A stretch of DNA of 64,000 nucleotides from Dyella amyloliquefaciens (GCF_004296575.1 NZ_SAYT01000007.1:124001-188000), one strand, 5' to 3'; counted from the first letter of the stretch, positions 1 to 8,847 are shown. Translations and numbers: made by a program. The notes: generated by a model not told the origin, from the sequence alone.

Positions 1-50
1 GCAAGCGCACGCAACAACGCGGGCGCGAGGCCCAGCGATTCGAAAGACAT
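1..50 (-). CDS. rhlE: DEAD-box RNA helicase, N-terminal fragment (RhlE-like)
   Basis: Only the first 16 codons lie in the window; the gene runs off the left edge on the minus strand. The start reads MSFESLGLAPALLRALA, which closely matches the opening of RhlE-type DEAD-box helicases, where the phenylalanine and following residues form the Q-motif lead-in. RhlE unwinds RNA duplexes in ribosome maturation and mRNA turnover. No helicase motif is visible here, so the call rests on the N-terminal signature alone. Confidence 0.65.
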   Translation of the reverse strand, partial: MSFESLGLAPALLRAL

Positions 51-218
51 GGAAGCTCCAGAGCAACTCGGAGCGTTCTAACGAACCGCGTTGCAGTATT
101 CAAAAGAGGGGAGGGAGGCGGTAGGCCTCGCCGCCAAGTATAGCTGAAAAACGCGGCGCCCGGGCGTGGGCAGCTGAACGAGCGGAGAAAAACACGCCTA
201 AACGGTGCTTTTTCGCGC

Positions 219-884
219 TCAGACGGGCTTTTCACCCACGATCAGGTAGCAATCGAACGGCGTGCGGCCATGCAACGAGCGAATGGTGACATGCAGGCCG
301 GCGGCCTCCAGCAGTGCGCGAAGTTCGTCGGCGCTCGGGTAGTGCTGGGCGCCGATGCGCATCCAGCCGCTGGTACTGAGGAAGAACTCCGAGACGCGTG
401 TCGCCGCATAGCGCCAGCTGCGTTCGCGCAGCACGTTGCGCACGATCAGCATCCCACCCGGTGCGAGATGGGCCGCGGCATTCGCGAGCAGTTCGCGCTG
501 GCGTTCGGCGGAGAGGTAGTGCAGCACATCGAGGATGGCGACATGCCCGCGCAGCGGATACGCGGTGGCGCCGTCGGCCAGTCGCAGCGGCAGGGTGGTC
601 TCCAGCCCGGCCAGCCGCATGGCACGCCGCCCGGCGTCGATCTTGCGTGCGTCGTGGTCCACGCCCAGGTATTGCGGGAGCACTCCGCGCGCATGCAGGT
701 ATTGCCCGAGCAGACCGATGCCGCAGCCGATGTCCAGCAAGGGCATCGGGCGGAGCGCCATGAGATCGGCCACCGCGGCGTAGGCCGGATCGGTGGCCAG
801 CTTGCCCTGGACGTAACGACGCTGGAACCAGTGATCGTAGGACTCGGCGATGCGGTAAAGGGCGGTGGCATCCATGGCGGACAT
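219..884 (-). CDS. Class I SAM-dependent methyltransferase
   Basis: Predicted 221-residue cytoplasmic methyltransferase. The glycine-rich SAM-binding motif I is clear (LLDIGCGIGLLG, residues 49-60), followed by an acidic residue at the end of strand 2 (GVDHD) and a post-motif stretch LAPGGMLIVRN. The start at 884 is preferred because GGAG lies nine bases upstream; a second ATG follows three codons later. The substrate cannot be read from the sequence. It is divergent from the MFS gene at 1043, so the two may share the 158-bp promoter region. A small-molecule O-, N- or C-methyltransferase is equally possible. Confidence 0.8.
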   Translation of the reverse strand: MSAMDATALYRIAESYDHWFQRRYVQGKLATDPAYAAVADLMALRPMPLLDIGCGIGLLGQYLHARGVLPQYLGVDHDARKIDAGRRAMRLAGLETTLPLRLADGATAYPLRGHVAILDVLHYLSAERQRELLANAAAHLAPGGMLIVRNVLRERSWRYAATRVSEFFLSTSGWMRIGAQHYPSADELRALLEAAGLHVTIRSLHGRTPFDCYLIVGEKPV

Positions 885-1042
885 GTCAGCCGACTCCGTG
901 ACTGTATGGCGTGAAGAGAGTGTGCGCTGGCCTTGCGCCGGGCGCCACCAATCACGGGATGGTCTTGCACAGCGGCGGCCATGATGGTTCGCTTGGCGCC
1001 CTGTGTGCCGCCGTGCGGGCACGACCACGACGGAGCCACTGC

Positions 1043-2287
1043 ATGTCGCCGTTCGCACCACTGCGGGAGTTGAACACCACCCAGCGCCACACCGTGCTGG
1101 CCAGTTTCCTGGGTTGGACGCTGGATGCCTTCGACTATTTCCTGCTCACCTTCGTGATCGTGAGCGTGGCGCAGGAGTTCCACGTCGGCAAGGAGCATGT
1201 CACCTACGGCCTGTTCCTTACCCTCGCGGCGCGTCCGCTGGGCGCGTTGCTGTTTGGACGTCTGGCCGACCGTTATGGGCGGCGTCCGATCCTGATGCTC
1301 GACGTGATCCTGTTTTCGGTGTTCGAGCTGGCTACCGCGTTCGCCAATTCGCTCACCGCGTTGCTGGTGCTCCGTTTCCTGTTCGGCATAGCGATGGGCG
1401 GTGAGTGGGGCATTGGCGCGTCGCTGGCGATGGAGTCGATTCCGGCGAAGGCGCGCGGTGTGGTGTCGGGCCTGCTGCAAAGCGGCTATCCCGTGGGCTT
1501 CTTCCTGGGTGCACTGGTGAACTGGCTGCTGGTGGACCACATCGGCTGGCGTGGCCTGTTCGTGGTCGGCGCGGCGCCGGCGCTGCTGGTGCTCTACATC
1601 CGTCGCACGGTGCCCGAGTCGGAGGTGTGGCGGCAGGGCCAGGCGACGCAGCCGAAGCGGGGCCTGCTGGAATCGATGCGCGGGCATTGGAAGCTCGCCA
1701 TCTACCTGATGCTGCTGATGATGGCGTTCAACATGTTCAGCCACGGCTCGCAGGACCTGTACCACACGTTCGAGGAGGAGAGCCTGCATCTGCCGACCGG
1801 CTCGGGTGCTGCCTTCATGCTGGTGGCGATGCTCAATCTCGGCGCGCTGGTCGGTGGCCTGTTCTTCGGCGCGCTGTCCGAGCGCTTCGGGCGGCGGCGG
1901 ACGATCATCCTGGCGGCCCTGCTCGCCATCCCGATCATCCCGTTGTGGATGCACGGCGGTTCGCTACCCCTGCTCGCGGCAGGCGCCTTCCTGATCCAGG
2001 TGATGGTGCAGGGCGCCTGGGGCGTGGTGCCCACGCACCTGAACGAGCTGGCTCCCGAGGGCATGCGCGGCACCCTGCCGGGCTTCGCCTACCAGACCGG
2101 CAACCTGCTGGCAGCGGTGACGGCCAATGCCCAGCTATGGATCGCGGGCTGGCACGGCGGGGACCTGGCCTTCGCGATGTCGGCCTGGATCGCCGGCGTG
2201 GCGGTGCTGCTGGCCGTGCTGGCCTGGCTGGGGCCAGAGAAGCGCGGGGTGCGTTTCGGCCAGCCGGGCCCGGAGGCGGGCGGCTAG
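1043..2287 (+). CDS. MFS transporter, sialate/lactate:H+ symporter (SHS) type
   Basis: Predicted 414-residue inner-membrane carrier with about twelve hydrophobic segments. The N-terminal LDAFDYFLLTFV segment and the loop 2-3 motif RLADRYGRRP (near residues 74-83) are typical of the metabolite:H+ symporter/SHS branch of the major facilitator superfamily, whose members take up carboxylates such as lactate or pyruvate. The start at 1043 has GGAG upstream and gives the normal family length; the longer open frame from 911 begins with unconserved basic sequence. A second MFS signature (ALSERFGRRRT) lies in the second half. The substrate is inference. Confidence 0.85.
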   Translation: MSPFAPLRELNTTQRHTVLASFLGWTLDAFDYFLLTFVIVSVAQEFHVGKEHVTYGLFLTLAARPLGALLFGRLADRYGRRPILMLDVILFSVFELATAFANSLTALLVLRFLFGIAMGGEWGIGASLAMESIPAKARGVVSGLLQSGYPVGFFLGALVNWLLVDHIGWRGLFVVGAAPALLVLYIRRTVPESEVWRQGQATQPKRGLLESMRGHWKLAIYLMLLMMAFNMFSHGSQDLYHTFEEESLHLPTGSGAAFMLVAMLNLGALVGGLFFGALSERFGRRRTIILAALLAIPIIPLWMHGGSLPLLAAGAFLIQVMVQGAWGVVPTHLNELAPEGMRGTLPGFAYQTGNLLAAVTANAQLWIAGWHGGDLAFAMSAWIAGVAVLLAVLAWLGPEKRGVRFGQPGPEAGG

Positions 2288-2336
2288 GCGGCCGGGCTGC
2301 TAGAATCCAAGGTTTGCATTACTCACGAGACACGCA

Positions 2337-2822
2337 ATGAAGGCTGGCAAGGACAAAGTCATCTCGCTCCACTACACGCTGACCGTGGACGGTGAAAAGG
2401 TCGAGAGCTCGCTCGATCGCAACGAACCGCTGTGGATCCTGCTCGGCCACGGCCAGCTGATCCCGGGCCTGGAGAAGGCACTGGAAGGTCGCGAGGCTGG
2501 CGAGAACCTGCAGGCTGAGATCGCCCCGATCGAAGGCTACGGCGAGCGCCAGGAAGGTCTCACCCAGCGCGTGCCGAAGAAGTACTTCCAGCAGGCTGCC
2601 AAGCTGAAGCCGGGCATGACCACGGTGCTGGCGCTGAAGGAAGGCGGCCATCGCGTGGTGGTGGTGCAGAAGGTCGGCATGTCCACCGTCGACGTGGACC
2701 TCAACCATCCGATGGCCGGCAAGACGCTGACCTTCGATGTGACCGTCAATGAAGTGCGCGACGGTACCGAGGAAGAAGTCCAGCACGGTCATGCGCATCC
2801 GCCGGGCGCCGAGGCTCACTGA
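2337..2822 (+). CDS. slyD: FKBP-type peptidyl-prolyl isomerase SlyD
   Basis: 161-residue cytoplasmic prolyl isomerase and chaperone. The FKBP core starts KVISLHYTLTVDGEKVESS, has the LGHGQLIPGLEKALEG segment, then the inserted-in-flap chaperone domain (about residues 70-120), then returns to the FKBP fold with NHPMAGKTLTFDVTV. The C-terminal tail is short and carries only a few histidines (HGHAH...), unlike the long His/Cys metal-binding tail of E. coli SlyD, so nickel storage is probably reduced. A bidirectional terminator follows at 2892. Confidence 0.93.
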   Translation: MKAGKDKVISLHYTLTVDGEKVESSLDRNEPLWILLGHGQLIPGLEKALEGREAGENLQAEIAPIEGYGERQEGLTQRVPKKYFQQAAKLKPGMTTVLALKEGGHRVVVVQKVGMSTVDVDLNHPMAGKTLTFDVTVNEVRDGTEEEVQHGHAHPPGAEAH

Positions 2823-2840
2823 GCCGGCCAGCGCCTTCCC

Positions 2841-2961
2841 TGTGGGGGCGCACCCTGTGCGCGACCCGCGAAGGGTTGATCCCGGCCTTGCAAGAAAAGC
2901 CCGCCAACACGGCGGGCTTTTCTTTTGCTATGCGGGTCGCGCACGGGGTAGCGCTGCTACA
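2841..2961. repeat. Degenerate REP-like inverted repeat bracketing a terminator
   Basis: The left arm at 2841-2870 (GCGCACCCTGTGCGCGAC core) and the right arm at 2931-2961 are imperfect inverted copies of the palindromic element found intact at 12767, 23708 and 41512. The slyD/ohr terminator lies between the arms. The arms carry several mismatches, which suggests an old copy. Confidence 0.7.
2892..2924. terminator. Bidirectional intrinsic terminator between slyD and ohr
   Basis: A perfect 14-bp stem (2892-2905 with 2911-2924) has a 5-nt loop, a T-rich 3' end and an A-rich 5' end. It can end transcription of both slyD (plus) and ohr (minus). Confidence 0.9.
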
Positions 2962-2996
2962 CGGCGCCGTTGCCGTGCAGATCACTGGCGAATTGC

Positions 2997-3425
2997 TTAC
3001 ACCAGCGTGATCTGCACATCCACATTGCCACGCGTTGCATGCGAGTACGGGCAGATGTCGTTGTGCGCGGTGTCCACCAGGTCCTGCGCCACGGCGCGAT
3101 CGATGCCCGGCAGGCTCACGTCCAGCTTCACGGCGATGCCGAAGCCGGTCGGTTCGCGCGGACCGATGCCCACGTGCGCGGTCACCGAAGCGTCCTTCAG
3201 CGTCACACCCTTCTGGCGCGCCACAAAACGCACGGCACCTTCGAAGCAGGCCGCGTAGCCGGCGGCGAACAGCTGTTCCGGATTGCTGCCGGCGCCACCC
3301 GGGCCGCCCAGGCCCTTGGGTACGACCAGCTGAAGGTCGAGCACGCCGTCGTCGCTCTTGGCGTGGCCTTCGCGGCCGCCGGTCACGGTGGCGGTGGCGG
3401 TGTAGAGAATCTTGCTGATGCTCAT
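2997..3425 (-). CDS. ohr: Organic hydroperoxide resistance protein Ohr
   Basis: 142-residue OsmC/Ohr-family thiol peroxidase that reduces organic and fatty-acid hydroperoxides in the cytoplasm, using lipoylated partners as reductant in studied homologues. The two catalytic cysteines are visible as C60 (AACFEGA) and C125 (DICPYSHA), with R18 and E50 at the expected active-site positions. The length is normal for the family. The start lies 4 bp after the ohrR stop, and its ribosome site (GAGGA) is inside the end of ohrR, so the pair is co-transcribed. Confidence 0.96.
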   Translation of the reverse strand: MSISKILYTATATVTGGREGHAKSDDGVLDLQLVVPKGLGGPGGAGSNPEQLFAAGYAACFEGAVRFVARQKGVTLKDASVTAHVGIGPREPTGFGIAVKLDVSLPGIDRAVAQDLVDTAHNDICPYSHATRGNVDVQITLV

Positions 3426-3429
3426 GGTG

Positions 3430-3888
3430 TCAGTCCTCGGTGGGGGAGAGTTGGAGTTGCCGGGTGAGTCGCTTCAGTTCATCGCGCAGCGTTTGCATTT
3501 GATCGAGGGAGAGTTGCAGGCGCTGCGCCATGCATTTGGGTACGTCGCTGGCCTGCTCGCGCAGGGCAAGGCCAGCAGCGGTGAGCCGGATGTCCACTTC
3601 GCGCTCGTCTTCGATACGGCGTTTGCGATCGACCAGTCCCGCCGCCTGCAACCGCTTCAGCAGTGGCGTGAGCGTCCCCGAATCCAGCTGCAGGCGCTGG
3701 CCCAGTTCACGGACGGTCAGGCCGTCCTGCTCCCACAGCACCAGCATCACCAGGTATTGCGGGTAGGTCAGCCCCAGTGGATCCAGCAGCGGCCGGTACA
3801 GGCCGGTGATGGAGCGGGAGGCGGCATACAACGCAAAACAGAATTGCTGGTCGAGGAGCAGATGGTCGGGAGTGGGCTTCCGCTTCAT
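3430..3888 (-). CDS. ohrR: Peroxide-sensing repressor OhrR (MarR family, two-cysteine type)
   Basis: 152-residue winged-helix MarR repressor of ohr. The sensing cysteine is C17 (DQQFCFALY) and a second cysteine is at C119 (DVPKCMAQ), matching the two-cysteine mechanism known from Xanthomonas OhrR. The recognition-helix region [11 protein letters not shown] and the wing [10 protein letters not shown] are clear. The start at 3888 is chosen because AGGA sits eight bases upstream and the protein then opens like the family; the upstream in-frame ATG at 3948 would read through the operator. The order ohrR-ohr on one strand matches the Xanthomonas arrangement. Confidence 0.93.
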   Translation of the reverse strand: MKRKPTPDHLLLDQQFCFALYAASRSITGLYRPLLDPLGLTYPQYLVMLVLWEQDGLTVRELGQRLQLDSGTLTPLLKRLQAAGLVDRKRRIEDEREVDIRLTAAGLALREQASDVPKCMAQRLQLSLDQMQTLRDELKRLTRQLQLSPTED

Positions 3889-3913
3889 GGGCCAAATCCT
3901 AAGTGCAAAATTA

Positions 3914-3927
3914 AATTGTGTACAATT
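3914..3927. promoter_or_regulatory. ohrR: Candidate OhrR operator
   Basis: The inverted repeat AATTGT-GT-ACAATT lies 26 bp upstream of the ohrR start, in an AT-rich patch that stands out from the GC-rich surroundings. Known OhrR boxes are AT-rich palindromes built on CAATT/AATTG, so autoregulation of the ohrR-ohr unit is likely. Confidence 0.75.
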
Positions 3928-3989
3928 CAATTTTTCGATGGGAACCATAGGCCGGGCCTAAGGCCGGCTCGATGGTGGAATCGGGGAGA

Positions 3990-4553
3990 CTAGTCGAGCA
4001 GTCGTTTGCCGAAGGCGAAATGATCGCGCCAGTAAGGGCCGTCGATATCGTCCAGGCGCACCGTGCCGCCGCTGTTGGGGGCGTGTACGAAGCGGCCCTT
4101 GCCCACATAGACGCCGACGTGGCTGATGCCGCTGTTGCCGTCGAAGAACACCAGGTCGCCGCTGACCAGGTCGGTCATGCTCCGCACCCGGGCGCCGTGC
4201 AGCTCCGACATTTCGCGCGAGCTGTGCGGAAGCGTGAGGCCCGCTGCGTTGCGATAGATGTAGTCGACCAGGCCGCTGCAGTCGAAGCCGCCATCGGGCG
4301 TATTGCCACCCCAGCGGTACGGCGTGCCCACCAGGGCAATGGCGCGGAACAGCACGTCGTTCGCGGTGCCCGCGTTGCCTTCCGGTGCGCGGGCCGGCAG
4401 GTTGGCCAGGGCCGACTGGGATTCACGCGGCGAGGCCTTGCGCGGTCCACTGGCGCAGGCGGCCAGCAGCAGGAGGGCGGTACCCAGTAGCAGGAGACGC
4501 GCCGCTCGCCACGGCCGGGGTGCTGGGGTAGGGGCGTCGTCGTCCGGGTACAT
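3990..4553 (-). CDS. NlpC/P60 cell-wall hydrolase lipoprotein (Spr-like)
   Basis: 187-residue exported endopeptidase of the NlpC/P60 family, expected to cut peptide bonds in peptidoglycan stems. A hydrophobic segment (about 17-32) ends in the lipobox LLAAC with C33, so it is probably an outer-membrane lipoprotein. The papain-like catalytic set is visible: C92 in FDCSGLV, H145 in ISHVGVYV and H157 in FVHAPN. A basic, proline-rich stretch precedes the signal. The start at 4553 has AAGGG eight bases upstream. It stands alone, with about 90 bp on each side. Confidence 0.9.
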   Translation of the reverse strand: MYPDDDAPTPAPRPWRAARLLLLGTALLLLAACASGPRKASPRESQSALANLPARAPEGNAGTANDVLFRAIALVGTPYRWGGNTPDGGFDCSGLVDYIYRNAAGLTLPHSSREMSELHGARVRSMTDLVSGDLVFFDGNSGISHVGVYVGKGRFVHAPNSGGTVRLDDIDGPYWRDHFAFGKRLLD

Positions 4554-4643
4554 CAGGCATCCCTTCTGCGTGGATTGCCTGAGAGACTAGCAAATCAATT
4601 AGTTATGTAAAAGAGTGCAGGTAATACGCGAATTGATCTCGCT

Positions 4644-6077
4644 TCAATGTGAGCCGCCGCTGTCAACGGTGATGTTGCGTTGGCCAAGATTGTGACCCTC
4701 CCGGTCCTTCGCAACGACGCGGTATTGGCCCGGGCGGAGATACAACGTGTTGATACTGTTGGCGGTCAGGAAGGTGTAGCGGTCGGCGGGGATGGAATCC
4801 TCGCTCTCACCAGCGTAGTGAGCCTCTACTACGCAGGGCAGCTGGCTCTCGCAGAAGTCGGTGGACACCACGCGGGGCACGCGGGCGCCGTCGATGGAAA
4901 GCCAGTGCGGGCGCCGCTCGTGGCCCGGGGGCGGCAGGATCACGTCCACGTCGTGGCGATCCGGGTCGGATGACCACACGCTGCCGTTCTGGCGGCTGAT
5001 CAGTACGGACGGATCAGTCACCGGGAACTGGGCGGTGAGTTGCTTGTAGAGGTCCTTGTCGGGCATGGGGCCGATGTCGCGCCAGCGCGTCTGGTCGATC
5101 GAAAGTGGGTCGTATCCCGAGAGTTGCTTGAGCAGCATGGCCATCGGCTTGACCGTGCCGCCGAGGTTGCCTGGCGCCTTGTCGATGTGCGCATAACCGG
5201 CGTGGACGAACAGCTTGGCCTTCGGATCCTTGGCGAACACCTTCTGGTAGAGCAAGTTGGCCTGCCCTTGTTCGCGGTCGGCCAACACATCGTTTTCCGA
5301 TTCGTAGGACACCACCTGGAAGCCGAGCTTTATCGCCTGGCGAATGATGTCGCCATACAACGGCTCGTGCAGGTACTGGCTGCCGGAAGTGTTGATCGGG
5401 TAGCCGCGTTTCATCAGGTCGGTGTCGGTGTTGACCAGTGCCTCGGCAGCGAAATACGTGAAGCCTTCCGCCCGCAGCTTGGGCAGCAGTTCAAGGGTCA
5501 GCTCGCGCGTATGGGCGTCGTGGTGTGCCTCATTGATCATCACGATGTGCCGGTCGGCGGCCAGCTTCGCGATTTCGTCCAACGCACTGACGGGCTGCCA
5601 ATCGACAGGCGAGGGTAGCGGCACCGGTGTCTGCACCCGGTTGTCGAACGGGAAGTCGTAGATCGCCTCGTTGTAGAGCCCCAGTTCGTCCTCGACCGAG
5701 GCCAGCAACTGCTGGTCGATCAGGCGATCATCCCGGGTCAGTTGCTGCATGACCTCCTTGAGGTACATGTAGCGCGCCAGGTCGCTGCGCATGCGCGCGG
5801 TTTCCGCGAACAAGTCACGCGACACCTTCGTGCTCGACGACGCGGTGGCGGGGCCTTGCTGCGGCGGTTGTTCCTGTGGCTGCTGTTGCTGCGGCTGTTG
5901 TTGCTTCTTTTGCTGCTGCTGTTGCGGCTGCATCTGTTGCTCGATTTGCAGCAGCTGTCGCTGTTGCCCCATCGCTTCGGCGCAGATCGGGTAAACCATG
6001 GCTCCTGCCATCGCGCAGATCACCGCCAGGTGCCACACATGCTTCAACCTGCCGAACTGCACAACGGATCGTTCCAT
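4644..6077 (-). CDS. Exported Gln-rich protein with a TIKI/ChaN/EreA-like domain
   Basis: 477-residue protein of unknown function. Residues about 13-35 form a signal-like hydrophobic segment; residues 38-75 are extremely glutamine- and proline-rich; residues 90-140 look helical. From about 165 a domain begins with VMINEAHHDAHTRELTLELL (E183, H185, H186, H189) and a later FAAEAL glutamate, then LFVHAGYAH. This Glu-x-His and downstream Glu/His pattern resembles the ChaN/TIKI/erythromycin-esterase superfamily of metal- or haem-binding periplasmic proteins. The C-terminal 80 residues look like a small beta domain. The domain assignment is by motif only; the substrate and true relatives are unknown. 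Confidence 0.7.
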   Translation of the reverse strand: MERSVVQFGRLKHVWHLAVICAMAGAMVYPICAEAMGQQRQLLQIEQQMQPQQQQQKKQQQPQQQQPQEQPPQQGPATASSSTKVSRDLFAETARMRSDLARYMYLKEVMQQLTRDDRLIDQQLLASVEDELGLYNEAIYDFPFDNRVQTPVPLPSPVDWQPVSALDEIAKLAADRHIVMINEAHHDAHTRELTLELLPKLRAEGFTYFAAEALVNTDTDLMKRGYPINTSGSQYLHEPLYGDIIRQAIKLGFQVVSYESENDVLADREQGQANLLYQKVFAKDPKAKLFVHAGYAHIDKAPGNLGGTVKPMAMLLKQLSGYDPLSIDQTRWRDIGPMPDKDLYKQLTAQFPVTDPSVLISRQNGSVWSSDPDRHDVDVILPPPGHERRPHWLSIDGARVPRVVSTDFCESQLPCVVEAHYAGESEDSIPADRYTFLTANSINTLYLRPGQYRVVAKDREGHNLGQRNITVDSGGSH

Positions 6078-6130
6078 CGTTCAGGCCACTCGGGGTTAGG
6101 GGCGGGCGTTGACGACGCTACAATAACCGG

Positions 6131-7390
6131 ATGGATGCTTCACGCAGTGATGTGCTGATTCTTGGCGGCGGCGTCATCGGCCTGGCCTGTGCGTTCTACC
6201 TGCTGAAGTCCGGGGCTACCGTGCGCGTTTTGGAGCAGGGTACCCCGGGTTGCGGCAGTTCGCACGGCAATTGTGGAACGATTACCCCCAGCCACGCCGC
6301 GCCCCTGGCCATGCCCGGCATGCTCGGCGTCGCCTTGCGCTCGATGCTTCGGGCAGATGCCCCGCTCTACCTCAACCCCCGCTTCGACGGCCCCCGCCTG
6401 CGCTGGCTGCTGGGCTTTGCCAGCCACTGCAACTGGAGTGATTTCGAACATGCCGCCCGCGCGCGTTCGTCCATCCTGCAGCGCTCCCGCGGCCTGCTGT
6501 CCTCGCTGGTGCGGGAGGAGCGCCTAGACTGCGAGTTTGGCGAGGAAGGCGAGCTGTATGTGTATCGCACGCAGAAGGCGCTGCAGACCGACGACAGGCA
6601 CCATGCACAGGTGCTCGAGCGCCTCGGCGTCGAGGTGCAGCGCCTGCGGGGCGACGAGGTGGAGGCACGCGAACCGGCATTGAAGCCCGGCGTGGCGGGC
6701 GGCCTGTTCCACCCGGGCGATGCACGGCTGCGACCGGATCGTTACGCGGCCGAACTGGCCCGACGCGTCGTCGAACTGGGTGGTTCGATCGAAGCGGGTG
6801 CGCGCATCGACGACTTCGGCACGCAGGACGGGCGCATCGATCATGTACGGACCACGCGTGGCGTGTTCCGTGGCGATCGCGTCGTGATGGCGTTGGGTGC
6901 CTGGTCGCCACTGCTGGGCCGCACGCTCGGCCTGCGCCTGCCCATGCAGCCCGGCAAAGGCTACTCGCTGACTTACACGCGCCCTGCGCGGGTGCCGCGG
7001 CACGCACTGGTGTTGCGCGAAGCGGCGGTCTGCGTCACCACGTGGGAATCGGGTTACCGCCTGGGCAGCACCATGGAGTTCTCCGGTTACGTGGAAGGAC
7101 TCAACCGCACGCGCCTGGACGCCTTGCGTCGTGGCGCGGCCGAAGGGCTGCACGAACCGGAAGGGCCCGAACTGCTGGAAGAGTGGTGGGGCTGGCGGCC
7201 GATGAGCATGGACGAAGTGCCCATCATCGGGCCGAGTTCGCGCTGGTCCAACCTGATGCTGGCCACGGCGCACGGCATGCTGGGTGTCAGCATGTCGGCG
7301 GCGACGGGCGAACTGATCGCTTCGTTGATGCGCGGCGGCACGCCGTCGATCGATCCAGCGCCCTACGCACCGGTTCGCTTCGGCGTGTGA
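6131..7390 (+). CDS. FAD-dependent D-amino-acid dehydrogenase-like oxidoreductase (DadA family)
   Basis: 419-residue DAO-type flavoprotein. The Rossmann dinucleotide motif is at the start (VLILGGGVIGLACAFYL), followed by GSSHGNCGTITPSHAAPLA, typical of the DadA branch, and a C-terminal FAD segment LATAHGMLGVSMSAATGELIA. DadA-type enzymes oxidise D-amino acids to keto acids and pass electrons to the quinone pool at the inner membrane. The length fits the family. It is followed after 57 bp by glutathione reductase. A related amine oxidase substrate such as D-hydroxyproline is also possible. Confidence 0.85.
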   Translation: MDASRSDVLILGGGVIGLACAFYLLKSGATVRVLEQGTPGCGSSHGNCGTITPSHAAPLAMPGMLGVALRSMLRADAPLYLNPRFDGPRLRWLLGFASHCNWSDFEHAARARSSILQRSRGLLSSLVREERLDCEFGEEGELYVYRTQKALQTDDRHHAQVLERLGVEVQRLRGDEVEAREPALKPGVAGGLFHPGDARLRPDRYAAELARRVVELGGSIEAGARIDDFGTQDGRIDHVRTTRGVFRGDRVVMALGAWSPLLGRTLGLRLPMQPGKGYSLTYTRPARVPRHALVLREAAVCVTTWESGYRLGSTMEFSGYVEGLNRTRLDALRRGAAEGLHEPEGPELLEEWWGWRPMSMDEVPIIGPSSRWSNLMLATAHGMLGVSMSAATGELIASLMRGGTPSIDPAPYAPVRFGV

Positions 7391-7447
7391 CCTTTACGCC
7401 GCCTGCTCGTTTGCTCGCTTACGGTGGCACCTGGATAGGAGATTCCC

Positions 7448-8794
7448 ATGGCCGATACGTTCGACCTCATCGTGCTGGGCGGCGGCTCTGGCGGACTGGC
7501 CGCCGCTTTTCGCGCGGCACGCCACGGTGCTCGTGTGGCGATACTGGAGCCCGGTGCATTGGGCGGTACCTGCGTCAACGTCGGTTGCGTGCCGAAGAAG
7601 GCGCTGTGGTACGCGGCGCAACTGGCGCAGGGACAGCAGTTGGCGCGCGACTACGGCTTCGCCACGAACCCGGGGCCGTTCGACTGGGATCACTTCCGCC
7701 AGCTGCGTCAGAACTATATCGACGGCATCCGGCATCGCTATGCCACGAGGTTGGCTGAGACCGGCATCCAGGTGTTCGCCGAAACCGGCCGCTTCGTATC
7801 TCCCGACACGATAGCTACCTCCTGCGGCGACGAACTGCGCGCGACACAGATTCTCATCGCCACCGGCGGCAGGCCGCGTCGGCTTGACCTTCCCGGCTTT
7901 GATCTTGGCCTGGTATCCGATGACATCTTCGCGTTGCACCATTTGCCACGCCGTATCGCGGTCATCGGTGGCGGCTACATCGCGGTGGAATTCGCCGGCC
8001 TGCTGCGTGCGCTCGGCAGCGAAGTGACCCTGCATGTGCGCCATCGCATGCTCACCGACTTCGACGCGGAACTGGTCGATGCGCTGGGTGAGCGCATGCG
8101 CGAACAGGGCATCGCGATCACCGGCCAGGTGCAGGTATCGGGCCTGCATCGCGAGGGCGACGACATCGTGATCGACGACGAGGTGAATGGTCCCTGCGGT
8201 CCTTATGACGCGGTGCTGTGGGCAGTCGGTCGCGAGCCCAACAGCGATCGGCTGGACCTCGATGCGGCCGGGGTGCACATGGATGAAGGCGGGCATGTGG
8301 TCACCGACGCCTGGCAAACCACCAACGTGCCTGGCATCAGCGCGGTGGGTGACGTTACCGAACGCCCCCAGCTGACTCCTGTGGCGGTGGCGGCGGGGCG
8401 TCGCCTGGCTGATCGCCTTTTCGGCCGGCAGCCGGACAGTCGACTCGACTACGAGAACATTCCCACCGTGGTCTTCGCCGAGCCGCCACTTGCCATGATC
8501 GGCATGACCGAGGCGCAGGCGCGCGAATTTCATGGCGACCAGGTGCGCGTCTATCGCAGTCGCTTCACGCCGCTGCAGCTTGCGGTAGCGGGGCGCATGT
8601 CTCCGAGCCTGATGAAGATCCTCTGCGTGGGTGAGGATGAGCGCGTGGTCGGCATCCATGTGCTCGGCCCCGGTGCCGACGAGATGCTGCAGGGCTTTGC
8701 CGTGGCGATGAGGTTGGGATTGCGCAAACGCGACCTCGACGCGACGGTGGCGATCCATCCCAGTTCCGCCGAGGAGCTGGTGTTGATGAGCTAG
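7448..8794 (+). CDS. gor: Glutathione-disulfide reductase
   Basis: 448-residue cytoplasmic FAD enzyme that reduces oxidised glutathione with NADPH. The N-terminal FAD motif GGGSGGLAAA is followed by the redox-active disulfide GGTCVNVGCVPKK (C42, C47). A second dinucleotide motif (VIGGGYIAVEFAG) is followed by basic residues in HVRHRMLTDFD, as expected for NADPH preference. The C-terminal HPSSAEELVLM supplies the active-site His-Glu pair of the partner subunit. AGGAG lies just upstream of the start. Mercuric or other disulfide reductases lack this C-terminus. Confidence 0.93.
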   Translation: MADTFDLIVLGGGSGGLAAAFRAARHGARVAILEPGALGGTCVNVGCVPKKALWYAAQLAQGQQLARDYGFATNPGPFDWDHFRQLRQNYIDGIRHRYATRLAETGIQVFAETGRFVSPDTIATSCGDELRATQILIATGGRPRRLDLPGFDLGLVSDDIFALHHLPRRIAVIGGGYIAVEFAGLLRALGSEVTLHVRHRMLTDFDAELVDALGERMREQGIAITGQVQVSGLHREGDDIVIDDEVNGPCGPYDAVLWAVGREPNSDRLDLDAAGVHMDEGGHVVTDAWQTTNVPGISAVGDVTERPQLTPVAVAAGRRLADRLFGRQPDSRLDYENIPTVVFAEPPLAMIGMTEAQAREFHGDQVRVYRSRFTPLQLAVAGRMSPSLMKILCVGEDERVVGIHVLGPGADEMLQGFAVAMRLGLRKRDLDATVAIHPSSAEELVLMS

Positions 8795-8847
8795 CGGCAT
8801 CGCACTGCCGCGTGCCTGGGCTTTCCGGGCCACGCTAAACTCCGGGC

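Noticed and set aside
446-1954. 502-codon minus-strand open frame over the MFS gene
   Set aside because: It overlaps the well-supported MFS and methyltransferase genes and shows only low-complexity Arg/His/Gln composition.
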